A stretch of DNA of 64,000 nucleotides from a virus, in the IMG/VR virus record IMGVR_UViG_3300042569_002050, positions 62,001-126,000 of that record; one strand, 5' to 3'. The position numbers and the translations under genes were made by a program. Positions 40,404 through 48,622 of this stretch are shown one piece after another. Below the pieces are notes generated by a model that searched no databases, had not been told where the DNA came from, and saw only the letters and a program-made list of their open reading frames with translations. Each line of letters begins with the position of its first letter. The first letter of the stretch is position 1.

Positions 40404-41486
40404 ATGATGTATCCAATTCTATACAAACGTTCCGTTACTGGAAAAGTATCAACATGGCAAGCCGAAATCGAAGGTAATTGCTTTAGAACAATAAGTGGAT
40501 TCTCAGATGGTCAAAAAGTAACATCTGAATGGACGTGTTGTAAGGCTAAAAACGTTGGTAAGAAAAATTCTACTACTGATGAACAACAAGCTCATGCTGA
40601 AGTAGAAGCAATGTATACCAAACGCAAAGATCTAGGTTATTGGGAAGACATTAATAAAATAGACACACCAGTATATTTCAAACCAATGTTGGCTCATGAC
40701 TATGAGGACTATAAAGATAAGATTACATTCCCTATCTTTGGCCAACCAAAATTAGACGGTGTGAGATGTATCATTAGAGCAGATGGAATGTGGTCTCGAA
40801 ATGGTAAACCAATTATCTCAGCACCCCATATCTATTATTCACTTAGATCGTTATTCGAACAAGACCCAGATTTAATTCTTGATGGTGAATTATATGCTGA
40901 CAAATCAGTAGCTGACTTTAACACAATTATATCTTGTGTTCGCAAAACTAAACCAACTAGAGATGATTTGAAGTTAAGTGCTGATTGTATTCAATACCAC
41001 ATTTATGATTTACCAAGCAATGGTGGTACGTTCATTCAACGATTCAAATCATTATTCAAATTAAAACTACCAGAGTGCTGTGTTATAGTACAAACTGATC
41101 AAATCGATAATGAAAACGATTTATTAGCTTATTATTATGATTACATGCATTTGGGTTATGAGGGACAGATATTAAGAACTGATTCCAAATATGAGAATAA
41201 ACGTAGTAAATCACTTCTAAAACATAAAACATTCAGTGACGCTGAGTTTACAATATTGGGTGTGATTGAAGGTAAAGGTAACTTAACAGGTAAAGTAGGT
41301 AAATTGCAATTTGAAATTGATGGTAAACCGTTTGAGTCTGCTGTTAATGGTGATTGGGAATACTTAGCTGAGTTGCTACAACGAAATGATTTGATTGGTA
41401 AGCAAGCAACAGTTAAATACTTTGAATTAACTGAGGATGGTATCCCTCGCTTTCCAAAGGTAATCGCAATTAGGGACTTTGAATAG
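40404..41486 (+). CDS. ATP-dependent DNA ligase
   Basis: The nucleotidyl-transfer motif QPKLDGVRC (lysine near residue 116) is clear, with WSRNGKPI (motif III region), ILDGELY (motif IIIa/IV) and YEGQILR (motif IV), then KHKTFSDAEFTILGV (motif V) and an OB-type end. 360 residues. About 85 residues before the catalytic core (KRSVTGKVSTWQAEIEGNCF) resemble a WGR-like domain. It seals nicks in replication. The start may be 40404 or 40407. Confidence 0.93.
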   Translation: MMYPILYKRSVTGKVSTWQAEIEGNCFRTISGFSDGQKVTSEWTCCKAKNVGKKNSTTDEQQAHAEVEAMYTKRKDLGYWEDINKIDTPVYFKPMLAHDYEDYKDKITFPIFGQPKLDGVRCIIRADGMWSRNGKPIISAPHIYYSLRSLFEQDPDLILDGELYADKSVADFNTIISCVRKTKPTRDDLKLSADCIQYHIYDLPSNGGTFIQRFKSLFKLKLPECCVIVQTDQIDNENDLLAYYYDYMHLGYEGQILRTDSKYENKRSKSLLKHKTFSDAEFTILGVIEGKGNLTGKVGKLQFEIDGKPFESAVNGDWEYLAELLQRNDLIGKQATVKYFELTEDGIPRFPKVIAIRDFE

Positions 41487-41510
41487 GCAGAGCAACGTTT
41501 GTACATTTAC
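41478..41510 (+). promoter_or_regulatory. accessory-type promoter
   Basis: TTTG at 41478, 20 bp, TACATTTAC at 41502; it overlaps the ligase 3' end. Confidence 0.5.
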
Positions 41511-41531
41511 AACGTACTAAAATTAAAGGTT

Positions 41532-41894
41532 ATGTCAGTTATTATTGGTGGGGATAAATTAGTTATTCATAGTTGGCGAGTACCAGTATTATTTAATTCA
41601 ATTCAAGAACCTGAAAAGAAATATGCTATTACATCTGAAGATGGATGGGTAGAGGTTCCAAACCATTTCACCTATAAAGATATAGTGTGGTTTAGAAAAG
41701 AAGATAGAAATACTAAAAACGAAGCGTTCAAAAATACATTTGAACAGGAGGTTGATGGTAGTAAAGGTAAAAAATACACAGTTAAAAATGAAGACAATAG
41801 ATGGAGTTGTACTTGTCCTGCATTTGGCTGGTCAGGTAATTCTCGAAAATGTAAACATATTGATCAAGTAAAAACTGAAAACGGATGGAATTAA
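41532..41894 (+). CDS. SWIM zinc-finger protein
   Basis: The start at 41532 follows AAAGGTT; an ATG at 41499 lies inside the promoter and is rejected. WSCTCPAFGWSGNSRKCKH near the end is a CxCx(n)CxH SWIM motif, which binds DNA or protein. 120 residues. Confidence 0.8.
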   Translation: MSVIIGGDKLVIHSWRVPVLFNSIQEPEKKYAITSEDGWVEVPNHFTYKDIVWFRKEDRNTKNEAFKNTFEQEVDGSKGKKYTVKNEDNRWSCTCPAFGWSGNSRKCKHIDQVKTENGWN

Positions 41895-42319
41895 GTCAAC
41901 GTATAGCAACCTACACTCCAACAAAATACAATCCGTATTATTGGTGGAGGCGTTTTAAAAATAGTAAAAGTCCACTTCATAAATACCAACCACTTGAAAG
42001 CAAAATTAAAAATGGTGATTATGAAATAAGTGATTATCATTGGTGGTTAATGTGGGAGAGGAAATTAGAAAACGACGCAATCAAAGATGTAACAGATATA
42101 GCATTAGTACATGAATTGAGAGGTTTACATAGTGAACGTATACGCAGACTAACTGTAGATTTTGAGCGAGAAGAAGCTCAAATATTAGAGGCAATGTATA
42201 AAGATTTCTGGATTGAATTTAGAATGGAAAAAGAAGAACTAGAAGAAGAAATGCTTCAATTTGATGGTACATTGTTAGAATTTTATCAACATATTTATAG
42301 CAAGAAAAAACAAAATTAA
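41885..42319 (+). CDS. hypothetical protein, 144 aa
   Basis: The N-terminal third is Tyr/Trp rich (YTPTKYNPYYWWRRFKNSKS), the rest is a charged helix (EREEAQILEAMYKDFWIEF). No domain recognised. It overlaps the SWIM gene by 10 bases. Confidence 0.65.
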   Translation: MELSQRIATYTPTKYNPYYWWRRFKNSKSPLHKYQPLESKIKNGDYEISDYHWWLMWERKLENDAIKDVTDIALVHELRGLHSERIRRLTVDFEREEAQILEAMYKDFWIEFRMEKEELEEEMLQFDGTLLEFYQHIYSKKKQN

Positions 42320-42321
42320 AA

Positions 42322-42537
42322 ATGGAAATTAAAGATGTCTTAAAGGAGCTAATCCTAGTAGCAAACAATGAGTTAAATCATAATGGCCACCCTGATAACT
42401 TTGATCTAGAAGAATTCATTTATACTTTAGAATCGTATTATGAAGAACTAGATGACCTAGGGGAATTGATTTATTCCGAATCTTCACTTGATGAAGACTT
42501 TATGAATAATGATGATGATTATGATGACAATTATTAA
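42322..42537 (+). CDS. hypothetical acidic protein, 71 aa
   Basis: Very acidic, with a Glu/Asp-rich end (NNDDDYDDNY). Such proteins can mimic DNA, but nothing more can be said. Confidence 0.65.
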   Translation: MEIKDVLKELILVANNELNHNGHPDNFDLEEFIYTLESYYEELDDLGELIYSESSLDEDFMNNDDDYDDNY

Positions 42538-42546
42538 ACTATAGTA

Positions 42547-42696
42547 ATGGCATTATTTAAAATTTTAATATTATTGTGTTTACTATCAGCACTATTTACA
42601 ATAGGGTTAGTAGTTGGAGAATCAGTATCAACTAAAAATCCCAATACTCGCTTTGCAAAGTGGTGGAGGCGAAACATAATAGGAATAATGAATTAA
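42547..42696 (+). CDS. small membrane protein, 49 aa
   Basis: MALFKILILLCLLSALFTIG is one membrane span; the tail holds KWWRR. Ends at TAA 42696, before the next promoter. Confidence 0.6.
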   Translation: MALFKILILLCLLSALFTIGLVVGESVSTKNPNTRFAKWWRRNIIGIMN

Positions 42697-42698
42697 AT

Positions 42699-42730
42699 GT
42701 GGATGGGCAAAGTAATTTGCCTATCTTTAT
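42699..42730 (+). promoter_or_regulatory. accessory-type promoter with spacer hairpin, leaderless
   Basis: GTGG at 42699, 19 bp, TATCTTTAT at 42722. The spacer holds GGCAAA-GTAA-TTTGCC (42706-42721). The ATG at 42734 is 12 nt after the -7 start. Confidence 0.6.
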
Positions 42731-42733
42731 GTC

Positions 42734-43309
42734 ATGAAAAATTTAATTATTCACCCATCGGATCCAACAACGGACTTTTTAAAGCCGATATATAGTAACA
42801 TTAACGACGCCATTATTGTTAATGGTGGGGTTAGTAAAGATCAATTAACACAACTAATTAAAGAACATGATCGCATCATAATGATGGGACATGGCTCGCC
42901 TAGTGGATTATTTGCTGTAGGTATGTTTAGTGATGCTAAATCATCTATATATCCACAACGATTTAACCATACTTATGCTATTGATAGTTCAACAGTACCA
43001 TTACTGAGAGATAAAGAATGTATTGCAATATGGTGTAATGCTGATCAATTCATGAGTGAACATCAATTAAATGGATTTTATAGTGGTATGTTCATTAGTG
43101 AAGTAAGCGAAGCATTATATTGTGGCTTACCAGGTATATCCCAAGATACAGTAAATGTATCTAATAATTATTTCTCTAAATTAGTAGGTGAAGTGATTAA
43201 TGAACCATTAAATGTTATTTATGAGCACGTCATAGATAACTATGAATTAATAGTTGAGGAAAATCCAGTTGCCTTCTACAATTACAATAGATTGTTCTTG
43301 GCAGAGTAA
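42734..43309 (+). CDS. putative clan CD (caspase/CHAT-like) peptidase fold
   Basis: RIIMMGHGSPSGLF near residue 48 has a hydrophobic strand then H-G, and ECIAIWCNADQF near residue 98 has a hydrophobic strand then Cys. This is the His-Gly ... Cys dyad pattern of clan CD peptidases (caspase, gingipain, CHAT). I recall the family only as a common phage hypothetical, so the peptidase idea is inference. 191 residues. Confidence 0.5.
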   Translation: MKNLIIHPSDPTTDFLKPIYSNINDAIIVNGGVSKDQLTQLIKEHDRIIMMGHGSPSGLFAVGMFSDAKSSIYPQRFNHTYAIDSSTVPLLRDKECIAIWCNADQFMSEHQLNGFYSGMFISEVSEALYCGLPGISQDTVNVSNNYFSKLVGEVINEPLNVIYEHVIDNYELIVEENPVAFYNYNRLFLAE

Positions 43310-43324
43310 GGTTCGTATATTTAC
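43298..43324 (+). promoter_or_regulatory. accessory-type promoter, short spacer
   Basis: TATATTTAC at 43316 is a good -7 box; TTGG at 43298 is only 14 bp upstream, so the -33 box is uncertain. Confidence 0.45.
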
Positions 43325-43353
43325 ATTACACAAATAAATAAAAAATAAAAGTT

Positions 43354-43947
43354 ATGAGCACAAAAATCAAACCACATCACGGCGTTACTTACGAATGTTA
43401 CAAAGGATTTACAGACCAATATAACGATCGCTGCAGATCAGGTCAAAAATTCAAATGGAGTACTGAACACGACGAACATGAATTTACAGGCTATTATGTT
43501 ATGGAAAAAGCATCAGGTCGTGGAGTTAACATTGCTGTACCAGTAGGTGAATTCCAATCATATTTCATTCCTGTAGATGCAAAGGAGTATATTTCAAATG
43601 TAAATGAACCACAAACCCACAACCCAGAATATTTTAATTTAAACAGTATGGAATTATCAGCATCAATGATTGCTGCTCTTAAAGAACTAAAAGAGCAAAT
43701 CAAACTACAATTCCCTGAGTATTTCGCTACTCATAAAGTAGGTAACAGATATAAACATGAAGATGGTAATCGTTACCTCCTAATAGGTGGTCGTGTATCA
43801 AATCAAGTAGCATTAGTTAACCTTAAAACAGGTAAGATTGAAAGCTATAAGGTAGCAGTAAATGATACTGAAAATATCACTGCAGGTGAATTTAGTGAGT
43901 TGTGTTTCGACTCGAATGCTTTAAAACTAATTAAGGAGCGCCAATAG
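43354..43947 (+). CDS. hypothetical protein, 197 aa
   Basis: The N-terminal half has GVTYECYKGFTDQYNDRCRS and the C-terminal half a small beta module (GNRYKHEDGNRYLLIGGRVS). No known family recognised. Confidence 0.7.
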   Translation: MSTKIKPHHGVTYECYKGFTDQYNDRCRSGQKFKWSTEHDEHEFTGYYVMEKASGRGVNIAVPVGEFQSYFIPVDAKEYISNVNEPQTHNPEYFNLNSMELSASMIAALKELKEQIKLQFPEYFATHKVGNRYKHEDGNRYLLIGGRVSNQVALVNLKTGKIESYKVAVNDTENITAGEFSELCFDSNALKLIKERQ

Positions 43948-43957
43948 GCGCTTTCTT
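43937..43957 (+). terminator. intrinsic terminator overlapping stop codon
   Basis: AGCGCC-AATA-GGCGCT then TTCTT. The stem contains the stop codon of the gene before it. Confidence 0.7.
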
Positions 43958-43958
43958 A

Positions 43959-43989
43959 TTGGTTGGCAGGGTTCCGTTCGTATATTCAC
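43959..43989 (+). promoter_or_regulatory. accessory-type promoter
   Basis: TTGG at 43959, 18 bp, TATATTCAC at 43981; the leader AAATTAAAGGTT precedes the ATG at 44013. Confidence 0.6.
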
Positions 43990-44012
43990 ATCGTACTAAA
44001 AAATTAAAGGTT

Positions 44013-44888
44013 ATGAATAAGCAAATCATCTTAGATGCACTCGCATCACAGTTCGCAGTTAAGCAGAACGAGTTCGAACAATACGAAACAACAGTGTATA
44101 ATCCCGCATTAGTTAGATTAAATCAATCTATTCATGATTGGTTCAGTAGCGTATTAAGTGTAAGTCCATATAACGTTAAATACACAGATAATACATTAGA
44201 AATCGTTCCAGTAGAAGATGGTAGATGGCCTAGTGCTATTAATATTAGAAAACAATATAGCTATAGAGATGAAGATGCTTATTATGATATTGACTACAGA
44301 AGTAGCCATACCAAAATAAATACTACTAACATGTACTACTTAACTATATTAGGTAAAGTAGCGCAGCATATTGCTTTAATTATTGACAATATAGAGAACG
44401 AGTGGAAACCAGCATACAAAGAAATCTACAAACCATATTGGGAATTGAATAGTGAACTTTATAGGTTGGAACAAGAAATAAATAGAGTTAAACAAGAGAT
44501 TCACGTTGCTAAACGTGAAGAATATAAAGTACCAGGATTCGAACATACCATATCGCCTTACCTACATTGTAAATTTAATTACGATACCAATCAATATGAA
44601 TTAGTAGAAACACCAAATTCACTCGTATTAGAAACAGGACGTGGTAAGTGGGATTACACAAATGTAAACGTCTATAGAGTAGTTGGACCTGCTAAGTATA
44701 ATAAAATAGCATTACAGGTTAAGAGAACATGTGATGAACAATGGAGTGATATCGAGGTTAAACATGACTATTTCGACTCATTCATTGAAAGCGTATATGC
44801 CTGGGAAACAAATAATAAGGCGAGACAAGAAGCTGATGAGACGGCTCGTTACAATAGATACATTGGACAGGCAGAACAAGTAGCGTAA
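44013..44888 (+). CDS. hypothetical coiled-coil protein, 291 aa
   Basis: The start at 44013 lies behind the standard leader. Residues about 145-175 (ELNSELYRLEQEINRVKQEI) are a coiled coil; the rest is mixed and charged. No known family recognised. One of the longest unknown genes of the accessory region. Confidence 0.75.
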   Translation: MNKQIILDALASQFAVKQNEFEQYETTVYNPALVRLNQSIHDWFSSVLSVSPYNVKYTDNTLEIVPVEDGRWPSAINIRKQYSYRDEDAYYDIDYRSSHTKINTTNMYYLTILGKVAQHIALIIDNIENEWKPAYKEIYKPYWELNSELYRLEQEINRVKQEIHVAKREEYKVPGFEHTISPYLHCKFNYDTNQYELVETPNSLVLETGRGKWDYTNVNVYRVVGPAKYNKIALQVKRTCDEQWSDIEVKHDYFDSFIESVYAWETNNKARQEADETARYNRYIGQAEQVA

Positions 44889-44897
44889 ATTCATAAT

Positions 44898-45062
44898 ATG
44901 AAGACGAATAACGAATTAACACTGGAAGAATGGGCTCGCAAGCATGGTGTATCAACACTATGGGACAAGGGCGATAGTAAGAATAGACAATTCCTAAAAC
45001 GATTGGACGAGGCTAGAGCAGCGTTCCATCCTAAAAAACAATTCAGATATGAAAACATTTAA
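44898..45062 (+). CDS. hypothetical protein, 54 aa
   Basis: MKTNNELTLEEWARKHGVST looks like a small helix-turn-helix start (TLEEWARKHGVS). It overlaps the next gene by 14 bases. Confidence 0.55.
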   Translation: MKTNNELTLEEWARKHGVSTLWDKGDSKNRQFLKRLDEARAAFHPKKQFRYENI

Positions 45063-45333
45063 TGATCTAGAATTCATTGATCACCCAATGGGAGCAGAAT
45101 ATGGAGGTATAATCAGTCGTATTTCGTTTGATAACGGGTATGGAGCAAGTGTAGTTAAAGGTCCAATGTCATATGGTGGTAAAAACGGTCTATATGAATT
45201 AGCGGTATTAGATAGTAATGGAGAACTTCACTATGACAATCCTGTTGCTAACGGAGATGTTGTTGGATATCTAAGTGAAGAAGATGTAACTAAATTACTA
45301 GAACAAATACAGAAACTAGAAATAGCACCCTAA
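45049..45333 (+). CDS. hypothetical protein, 94 aa
   Basis: A small beta-rich protein (FIDHPMGAEYGGIISRISFD then GASVVKGPMSYGG) known to me only as a phage hypothetical. Confidence 0.7.
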   Translation: MKTFNDLEFIDHPMGAEYGGIISRISFDNGYGASVVKGPMSYGGKNGLYELAVLDSNGELHYDNPVANGDVVGYLSEEDVTKLLEQIQKLEIAP

Positions 45334-45396
45334 AGTTAAGCCACAAAAGTTGGTGGCCACACCACACAATACTTAAATACGTATATACGATTCGCT

Positions 45397-45456
45397 ATGA
45401 ATAGATTCATTCCATGGTACCCAATTAACGAAGTAATTAAAACGAAGGATAGATGA
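45397..45456 (+). CDS. possible 19-aa leader peptide
   Basis: ATG at 45397 opens MNRFIPWYPINEVIKTKDR and its TGA overlaps the ATG of the next gene (ATGA at 45453). It may serve only to couple translation. Confidence 0.35.
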   Translation: MNRFIPWYPINEVIKTKDR

Positions 45457-45698
45457 TACTAATGCTAATATACCCACTTGGATTCTTAATAACGTTAACG
45501 TTCTTCAAATACTTTGGAAAGCGAATCGGATTCGATTATGACGAATGGAATAAAGATGGATGGTATGAAGATTGGGAGAGCAATGAACAAGCATACTTCG
45601 GATTCTCAGTAATGTGGTTCATGATAGTACCAGTATTAATCGCAGTTGGATTATGTAAGGGACTATACATGATTAGTAAATGGTATTTAAAATTATAG
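45453..45698 (+). CDS. two-span membrane protein, 81 aa
   Basis: Hydrophobic segments at the N-terminus (MLIYPLGFLITLTFFKYFG) and near residue 52-72 (FSVMWFMIVPVLIAVGLC) flank an acidic loop with several Trp. Function unknown. Confidence 0.65.
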   Translation: MILMLIYPLGFLITLTFFKYFGKRIGFDYDEWNKDGWYEDWESNEQAYFGFSVMWFMIVPVLIAVGLCKGLYMISKWYLKL

Positions 45699-45702
45699 AT
45701 AG

Positions 45703-45915
45703 ATGACAGCAGTAGAATACCTAAAACAACAATACATTGAGCGTGGTGAAACATTACCATCAGGTGTATTTCAGGAAGCGTTGGAGATGGAACAGAAGCA
45801 AATGAAGGAAATGTATTTGAAGGGTATAGAGAATTATGATCCAACGTTTAAGAGAAAGTCACAGTGGACAGCAACCGAAAGCACATTCAATAGTTATAGA
45901 AGACCAAATCAATAG
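45703..45915 (+). CDS. hypothetical protein, 70 aa
   Basis: A helical charged protein (MTAVEYLKQQYIERGETLPS). No domain recognised. Confidence 0.6.
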   Translation: MTAVEYLKQQYIERGETLPSGVFQEALEMEQKQMKEMYLKGIENYDPTFKRKSQWTATESTFNSYRRPNQ

Positions 45916-45938
45916 AATAGAATATTAAAACGAAGTAT

Positions 45939-46151
45939 ATGCTAACAATAGCAGACATGAAGGCGATGTATGATCGCTACAACGAAATGTTGGAATGGTA
46001 TAAGATGCAGATAATCAAGGGCATCAACTATGAGAAACATGACGAGTATAGTGAGCATATAAAGGAATTATCAGTGATCGTGTTTAACGTAGCCAGACAA
46101 CTTGAGCAAACGATTGAAGAAGCATATAGCAAGCATATTAGACAATATTAA
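45939..46151 (+). CDS. hypothetical protein, 70 aa
   Basis: A helical protein (MLTIADMKAMYDRYNEMLEW). Its stop abuts the next ATG. No domain recognised. Confidence 0.6.
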   Translation: MLTIADMKAMYDRYNEMLEWYKMQIIKGINYEKHDEYSEHIKELSVIVFNVARQLEQTIEEAYSKHIRQY

Positions 46152-46322
46152 ATGGAAAGAATAAAACGATTCATTACAGAATGGAACCTAATTCTAGTAG
46201 TGTACTTAATACTAATGGGAATGATCGGAGCACAGATGCTCTACATTTACCGAATCAAGAGCGAGTTAAAACTATTTCAAGACAATGAAAACATTCCATC
46301 TACAAATAATAACGGGAAATAA
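46152..46322 (+). CDS. small membrane protein, 56 aa
   Basis: One membrane span (WNLILVVYLILMGMIGAQML) and a polar tail. It starts at the base after the previous stop and overlaps the next gene by 38 bases in another frame. Confidence 0.55.
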   Translation: MERIKRFITEWNLILVVYLILMGMIGAQMLYIYRIKSELKLFQDNENIPSTNNNGK

Positions 46323-46491
46323 GGCGGTTAATAATGGAACGTATGTAACAACATGCAACGCGGAGGGATTCACAGTGGAGAATGGAATATATCTATTCAA
46401 AATGGAGCAAGGTGAGATAGTAGCGTGTTACCCAATTGATAGAACAATCATATATAAAATCACGAACCATGAGCAAGTTGAAACACATTGA
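46285..46491 (+). CDS. hypothetical protein, 68 aa
   Basis: A small beta-type protein (MKTFHLQIITGNKAVNNGTY). It overlaps both neighbours. No domain recognised. Confidence 0.55.
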   Translation: MKTFHLQIITGNKAVNNGTYVTTCNAEGFTVENGIYLFKMEQGEIVACYPIDRTIIYKITNHEQVETH

Positions 46492-46765
46492 AATTAAATT
46501 GGTGGATGATGAGGGTAACTACTCAAAAGCCACAGTAGAATATCCAGGATATATTGATACACAAACCAAACACGGTATTGATATGGTTAAGGACGTACTG
46601 GATCATATGGTTAGGGAACATAAAAACGGTAAAATGGATTCGATGGCTAAAAAGGTAATTGAACTAAAAACACGTTCGGGAAACGAGGATTTGAAACTAG
46701 AGATTCAACGGCTACAACAGCAACGGGTTAAAATGATGAAAGGGGATGAGGACGATGATGAATAG
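46469..46765 (+). CDS. hypothetical protein, 98 aa
   Basis: From the ATG at 46469 it reads MSKLKHIEIKLVDDEGNYSK, with a coiled-coil end and an acidic tail (KGDEDDDE). An upstream ATG at 46436 would overlap the previous gene more. Confidence 0.6.
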   Translation: MSKLKHIEIKLVDDEGNYSKATVEYPGYIDTQTKHGIDMVKDVLDHMVREHKNGKMDSMAKKVIELKTRSGNEDLKLEIQRLQQQRVKMMKGDEDDDE

Positions 46766-47000
46766 GATAATGAATACTCAGCATACGGGTGAGACGGTGA
46801 CGGCGAAAGAACTAATCAAGCAACTTGGTGGTATAATGAACACGGAGGAATTGATGACTGAGTTTGCTAGGATGCACGTGCGCAAATCACTAATGGCGGC
46901 TCATTATGCTGCTGTGAGTACGTTGGACGGACGAGCATGGGATACCGTGTACAATAAGAAATTTTTGTTACAATGTTATCCTGAAGATATGGTTAAATAG
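46746..47000 (+). CDS. hypothetical protein, 84 aa
   Basis: A helical protein (TAKELIKQLGGIMNTEELMT). The start could be 46746, 46758 or 46770. It is the last gene before the GT-rich non-coding stretch. Confidence 0.55.
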   Translation: MRTMMNRIMNTQHTGETVTAKELIKQLGGIMNTEELMTEFARMHVRKSLMAAHYAAVSTLDGRAWDTVYNKKFLLQCYPEDMVK

Positions 47001-47443
47001 CGAGAGATACGGAGACGGTGAGTGATATTGTTGTGTAGAGGCCGCCGTTTTTTGCGTTGTTTTTGCGTTGAATTTGCGCTGTTTTTTATAGCGTAGGTTA
47101 TATAATGGGTGAGGAATAGGGATAGTATGGAACGAGTCGGATTTTTATCCACGTAATGTTTTGTTTAGGTTCGTTATAGTATGTGACGAGTTGGTTGGTG
47201 ACGGTGATTTGGTGTTGAGTTCCACCCCATTTTCTCTCCACGCGATCCAAACTTTTTTTTATGAACTTTTTGTCCCAAACCCCATTCCTTTTTTGACGCA
47301 CAACTACACTTTTTTGTTGCATAACTTTTTTTGGTTGTTGCACAAAGTGTTCGTACCTTTAGGTGTTTTTTGTAGCAATTTTGTCGCGGTTTTTTGTGAC
47401 GTTTTTGTTGCAGGAGGGTGTTGTTGTGGCAGAGTTTTTGTCG
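47001..47443 (+). other. GT-rich non-coding stretch with T-tract repeats
   Basis: About 440 bases without a believable gene. The + strand is strikingly rich in G and T and poor in A and C, with many T runs (TTTTTTGCGTTG, TTTTTGCGTTG, TTTTTTGTTGC, TTTTTTTGGTTGTTGC). Reverse-strand frames here are Lys-rich shadows of these runs. An origin, a transcription start for primer RNA or a packaging signal are possible. Confidence 0.6.
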
Positions 47444-47452
47444 TACATTTAC
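47421..47452 (+). promoter_or_regulatory. accessory-type promoter of AT-hook gene 1
   Basis: TACATTTAC at 47444; GTGGCAGAG about 14 bp upstream. The leader CAATAAAAATTAAGAT precedes the ATG at 47471. Confidence 0.5.
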
Positions 47453-47470
47453 GTCAATAAAAATTAAGAT

Positions 47471-48121
47471 ATGAAGATAATTGAAACCCCGTTTATGGTT
47501 GGTGAGGACCAAATAGGAACTGTGAAACGCTACGCTGATATTTTCCCTGAGCTAGCTAATCCTCAGCCACGTGATAGGGTTTTACCCGCACCGTACTTTT
47601 ATGAGACGCGTATGTTTTTTTCACTGATCAAACAACGCGAACCAGGTGAGCCAGGATGGCCCCGTGGTGGATATGAGGTACGTGATGAGGGAGGTGCTAG
47701 TCGTTGCTTTGATCTGGATCAGGTAATTTTACACCCGTCCGTGATTAAGCACCGACGCACCCTTAACATGATGAATCGCAGTGATGAGAAAGCCGAGCGT
47801 AAGCGCGTCAGTGATCTGCAACGTGGTTTAAAACCGAAGAAGGAGAAGGTCGAGGGCACCCGTAGGGGACGTCCAGCACTTGATCCAGAGGTGAAGGCCG
47901 CACGTGAACTTGAGAAGGTCGCGCGTGCAGAAAGAAGTGGAGGCCGGAGAGGAAGGCCCGCTTCTGGTGTCACTCCAAAGACACCAAAAACTTCCACCGG
48001 AGGAAAGCGCGGACGTCCTTCACTCACTAGTGAAATGATTTCCTCACGCGCGGCTCAAAAGGCACTGGTTAAGGCACGCACTGGAGGCCGCCGCGGCCGT
48101 CCGAAAACATCTAGGCGATAG
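47471..48121 (+). CDS. AT-hook protein with four RGRP motifs
   Basis: The first 115 residues form an unknown acidic-to-basic domain (PAPYFYETRMFFSLIKQREP). The last 90 residues hold four AT-hooks (RRGRPA twice, KRGRPS, RRGRPK) joined by Ala/Lys/Arg linkers. AT-hooks bind the minor groove of AT-rich DNA, as in HMGA proteins. It may coat or bend the AT-rich phage or host DNA. The gene's GC content is visibly higher than the genome average. Confidence 0.75.
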   Translation: MKIIETPFMVGEDQIGTVKRYADIFPELANPQPRDRVLPAPYFYETRMFFSLIKQREPGEPGWPRGGYEVRDEGGASRCFDLDQVILHPSVIKHRRTLNMMNRSDEKAERKRVSDLQRGLKPKKEKVEGTRRGRPALDPEVKAARELEKVARAERSGGRRGRPASGVTPKTPKTSTGGKRGRPSLTSEMISSRAAQKALVKARTGGRRGRPKTSRR

Positions 48122-48122
48122 G

Positions 48123-48156
48123 TTTTGTTCGGTCACAGTTTTTTTTGTACCTTTAC
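48123..48156 (+). promoter_or_regulatory. accessory-type promoter
   Basis: TTTTG at 48123, 20 bp, TACCTTTAC at 48148; leader to the ATG at 48179. Confidence 0.5.
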
Positions 48157-48178
48157 AACGTACTAAAAATTAAAACGT

Positions 48179-48334
48179 ATGTATAGTTTAAAATGTGATT
48201 ATTACAGAGCCGAATTTACCTGTATTGGTGATTTGATTGCTCATATCATGATTTCTGGTATGGATCCTGATTACGAGATCACCAGAGATGGAAAGTCGAT
48301 AGGTGAGAAAGCAATCGATTACATTTCATTCTAG
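48179..48334 (+). CDS. hypothetical protein, 51 aa
   Basis: MYSLKCDYYRAEFTCIGDLI, a small protein with its own promoter. Two Cys, no motif recognised. Confidence 0.6.
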   Translation: MYSLKCDYYRAEFTCIGDLIAHIMISGMDPDYEITRDGKSIGEKAIDYISF

Positions 48335-48367
48335 TGTGGTGGGGCAAAACCCACTTCGTACATTTAC
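48335..48367 (+). promoter_or_regulatory. accessory-type promoter with spacer hairpin
   Basis: TGTGG at 48335, 19 bp, TACATTTAC at 48359. GTGGGGC and ACCCAC in the spacer can pair. Confidence 0.6.
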
Positions 48368-48388
48368 GTCAATAAAAATTAATAAGTT

Positions 48389-48598
48389 ATGAAAGCAGAA
48401 ATTTATATTCAATCAGAACGTCTTGTTTATTTACAAGAGGAATTAGGGGATCAAATCATTGTTTTGCAGGAAGAAGATGAGTCAGGTCAGGTGAAAATCT
48501 CAATTGAGTTAAGAAGAGACACTGATTTGTTGTTCATTTTTCATTCTGGAGTAAGGTATGGTTTGGACAAAATGCAGGCAGTATTTACAAAAAAGTAA
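48389..48598 (+). CDS. hypothetical protein, 69 aa
   Basis: A small alpha/beta protein (MKAEIYIQSERLVYLQEELG). No domain recognised. Confidence 0.65.
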   Translation: MKAEIYIQSERLVYLQEELGDQIIVLQEEDESGQVKISIELRRDTDLLFIFHSGVRYGLDKMQAVFTKK

Positions 48599-48622
48599 TT
48601 TACACTTAAACACAAATAATAA

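Noticed and set aside
45350-45396. Possible accessory-type promoter before 45397
   Set aside because: TTGG at 45350 is present but the box 19 bp on reads TTAAATAC and fits poorly; not listed.
47098-47512. Two reverse-strand frames of 81 and 112 aa in the GT-rich stretch
   Set aside because: Lys-rich text reflects the T runs of the + strand; no promoter on that strand, and one overlaps the AT-hook gene start.
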